NCBI GenBank assembly: GCA_002315435.1
Contig: DCFW01000022.1
Span: 1-44,799 of the forward strand
Direction: 5' to 3'
DNA from: Bacteroidales bacterium UBA1794
Lineage (GTDB): Bacteria > Bacteroidota > Bacteroidia > Bacteroidales > Bacteroidaceae
DNA length: 44,799 nt
Part shown: piece by piece, positions 42,818 to 44,799 of the stretch
Layout of the letters: each line of letters opens with the position of its first letter
Numbering within the stretch: the first letter of the stretch is position 1
Position numbers and translations under genes: made by a program
The notes under the pieces: model-generated
Told to the model about the DNA's origin: nothing
Databases searched by the model: none
Seen by the model: the letters and a program-made list of their open reading frames with translations, nothing else

Positions 42818-44548
42818 ATGACAAAGTGCATCAAATCATATGTAATGATTTTCTTTCTTTTCTCAATAGTAGTTTTTCAAGTATCTTGCAAACGTGTCCA
42901 ACCAAGCTATCCTGCAGAAATAACAAAAGCAGAAAAGATATTGATCAATGATCCAGGCAGAGCCTTATCATTGCTGAAAGGGGTACATGAACAAATAAAG
43001 GAGCAGCCGGAAGCAACACAAATGTATTATGAGCTGCTACTTTTCAGAGCACAAGATATGTGTTTCATAACCCACAATTCAAAAGATACAATAGAAAGAT
43101 GTATTAACTACTACGAAAAAAAGAGCGACAATGAAAAGCTAATGATAGCTTATTATTGCTTAGGATGCTATTACCGGGATCAAAATAATTATACACAAGC
43201 TGCAGTCTCTTTTCAGGAGGCAATCAGTCTGACAAATAAAAGCAAAAACTATTCTCTAATAGGTCGAATTTACAATCAACTAGCAGATCTCAGCAATATC
43301 TCTAAAGAGACCGTTATCTTATACAAGAAGTCTGTAGTGTATTTTGAATTAGCAAAAGATAGTGTAACGCTTGCCTATTCATTAAGAGATGTAGCAGCGG
43401 AATATCAAATTCAAGAAAAAAAAGATTCTGCCTTAAAATACGGTTTGAAGGCATATCAAGTTGCTTCTTATACGAGCAATAATGATTTGAAGCACAACAT
43501 GGAAAACGAATTAGCTAATTATTACATTTCAGCAAGAGCATATGCAAAAGGAGCAGAATTACTTAGAAAGGCATCAACAGGAATGAAGAATTCATTTAAT
43601 TTGGCATTATATTATACCAATTGGGCACGACTATACAAAGATACTAATAAGCCTGATTCTGCGATTTATTATTACAAGAAATGCATTAAAATAGCAAACA
43701 ATATTGACTTAAAATATGATTGTTATATTTATCTACACGATATTTGTGAAAAAATAGGCTCAACCAAAGAGGCCTTGTTTTACGGAGATATGGCCACATC
43801 ATTAAGAGAAAAAGTGTACCAAACTGCACATGACAAGGAAGTAACCAAACTGAATGCTTTATACAACTACAACCGAATAGAAAAAGAGAATGATCAATTG
43901 AAGATAGACAATGCCAAGAAACAATCCATCGTATATGGACTGTTCGGAGCTACCATGTTTCTCATCCTTGCCTGGTTCTATTGGGCAGACCGAAAGAAGA
44001 AGCAAAGAGCACAGTTTATGAGACGGCAACAAATTGCCATTAAAATGCATAGCAGCAAAATAGAAGAAAACAACAAGGAGATTGAAATGCTTACGCGACA
44101 ATTGCAAGAAAAGAATACATCGTACGAAGCATTGGAATCGCAAATCAAAAAATTAGAGCAAAAGAATACGGAGATACAAGAGGAGAAACAAAAAGTATGG
44201 AATGAGGAATACAACAAAATAAAGAATGTCGAAATAATTCTATTCTTCCATCATGCCGTAAATAACAAAACAAAGATAAATGATGCGCAATGGGATGAAC
44301 TGAAAGCTGAAATCAATAACATATTTAATGACTTCAATGTGAGACTTATTTGCCTTTATCCTGAGATATCGGATATTGAGCTTAAAATATGCAACTTGAT
44401 TAAAGGTGGATTCAATCCTAATGATATTTCAAAACTAGTGAATCGCTCAGCTCCGTCAATCAGTTCTATCCGTAGCCGATTATACACAAAAATCACCGGA
44501 GAAACACAGTCTACATCAGCCATGGATCAACTGTTGAAAGACTTCTAA
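42818..44548 (+). CDS. Lipoprotein TPR sensor with membrane helix, coiled coil and C-terminal HTH
   Basis: The protein has 576 residues. It has a lipobox ending at Cys24 (FQVSC). TPR repeats (IAYYCLGCYYRDQNNYTQAAVSFQEAI and similar) occupy about residues 90-330. A membrane helix lies at about 370-390 (YGLFGATMFLILAWFYWA), then a coiled coil rich in Glu and Lys to about residue 470. A helical C-terminus (LKICNLIKGGFNPNDISKLVNRSAPSISSIRSRLY) resembles a LuxR-type DNA-binding helix-turn-helix. This is a known Bacteroidetes architecture of membrane-anchored regulator. The divergent DUF3244 gene is its likely target. The signal is unknown. Confidence 0.82.
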   Translation: MTKCIKSYVMIFFLFSIVVFQVSCKRVQPSYPAEITKAEKILINDPGRALSLLKGVHEQIKEQPEATQMYYELLLFRAQDMCFITHNSKDTIERCINYYEKKSDNEKLMIAYYCLGCYYRDQNNYTQAAVSFQEAISLTNKSKNYSLIGRIYNQLADLSNISKETVILYKKSVVYFELAKDSVTLAYSLRDVAAEYQIQEKKDSALKYGLKAYQVASYTSNNDLKHNMENELANYYISARAYAKGAELLRKASTGMKNSFNLALYYTNWARLYKDTNKPDSAIYYYKKCIKIANNIDLKYDCYIYLHDICEKIGSTKEALFYGDMATSLREKVYQTAHDKEVTKLNALYNYNRIEKENDQLKIDNAKKQSIVYGLFGATMFLILAWFYWADRKKKQRAQFMRRQQIAIKMHSSKIEENNKEIEMLTRQLQEKNTSYEALESQIKKLEQKNTEIQEEKQKVWNEEYNKIKNVEIILFFHHAVNNKTKINDAQWDELKAEINNIFNDFNVRLICLYPEISDIELKICNLIKGGFNPNDISKLVNRSAPSISSIRSRLYTKITGETQSTSAMDQLLKDF

Positions 44549-44682
44549 AACGAAGGTATATGACTCGTTATAGGACTTGATAGTATATACACCCTTCCAT
44601 TACTATAATACAATACATTGTAATGTGCACACAGTCACATACATTCTTTCATTTCATAAGCAACATTTTCATTTTTTACAGC

Positions 44683-44760
44683 CGTAGAAATGCTTTTCTA
44701 CAATTGTAAAACTGCTTTTTTACAACTGTAAAACAGTCGTGCCACGGTTGTAGAAATAAG
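44683..44760 (+). repeat. 22-bp-period repeats, two forming hairpins
   Basis: Four units start at about 44683, 44705, 44727 and 44749, each 22 bases apart. Unit 1 has arms GTAGAA/TTCTAC. Unit 2 has TGTAAAA/TTTTACA. Units 3 and 4 share the TGTA(A/G)AA start but diverge. They lie after the last gene and have no spacers. Confidence 0.6.
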
Positions 44761-44799
44761 TTTTGGATACAGAGAGCAGGGCTGACGCATTACAATAAA

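Noticed and set aside
44683..44760. CRISPR array
   Set aside because: Units are 22 bp with no spacers of unique sequence, and no cas genes are in the window.

Overview
The window looks like a chromosomal segment of a Bacteroidales species, most likely Bacteroides. Three things point there. Several genes are preceded by the Bacteroidetes sigma-ABfr -7 box (TAnnTTTG), and one tRNA promoter has a full TTTG-N19-TATCTTTG. There is lineage-typical gene content (DUF4248/HU block, DUF3244, DUF4922, BspA-like LRR, OMP_b-brl_3 barrel, KorAB, ATP-dependent PckA). The DNA is AT-rich with weak Shine-Dalgarno sites. The species cannot be fixed from the sequence alone.

Region 1 (1-9433) is an accessory island. 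A non-coding stretch with a dispersed-type repeat (about 240-440) is followed by a cassette on the minus strand: an ABC/AAA-type ATPase, a coupled cysteine-rich partner of unknown family, and a DUF3795 protein. The cassette is bracketed by two imperfect direct repeats of 82-89 bp (574-655 and 3334-3422). Next, on the plus strand, is an overlapping three-gene operon: a winged-helix regulator, an AbiEii-like nucleotidyltransferase and a calcineurin-type phosphoesterase. It ends at a junction (about 6109) where another gene appears truncated. Beyond the junction is the conserved Bacteroides block DUF4248 <-> HU-like protein - coiled-coil protein - DUF3380 muramidase, then about 1 kb of gene-free, strongly structured DNA (8421-9433) with inverted repeats, iteron-like units and an AT-rich palindromic core.

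Region 2 (9434-12066) is a MarR-controlled minus-strand operon: marR, a small membrane protein, an MFS exporter and an isochorismatase-fold protein without the usual cysteine. Its operator palindrome lies between promoter and start codon.

Region 3 (12247-18918) is a six-gene minus-strand operon, most junctions overlapping by four bases: purN, a NamZ-type (DUF1343/GH171) lipoprotein, a HIT-like DUF4922 protein, a SpoIID/LytB-domain protein with no signal peptide, a GT2 glycosyltransferase and an AmpG-like permease. Together they suggest peptidoglycan/amino-sugar salvage.

Region 4 (19069-29618) is core metabolism: acpP-fabF-rnc, pckA, a polysaccharide-deacetylase-like gene with upp, a secreted Ntn-hydrolase whose 3' end overlaps upp, and korAB.

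Region 5 (29724-44799) holds an outer-membrane barrel of the TonB-dependent-receptor class, tRNA-Arg(CCU), an LRR protein, a TolC-HlyD-permease-permease efflux operon lacking its own ATPase, an MsbA-like exporter, a sialate O-acetylesterase-like protein, a DUF3244 secreted protein and a divergent lipoprotein TPR/HTH regulator, ending in 22-bp-period hairpin repeats.

The best candidates for undescribed biology are the repeat-flanked ATPase/cysteine-rich cassette and the regulator-nucleotidyltransferase-phosphoesterase operon. Both are inferred from gene content; function is not proven.
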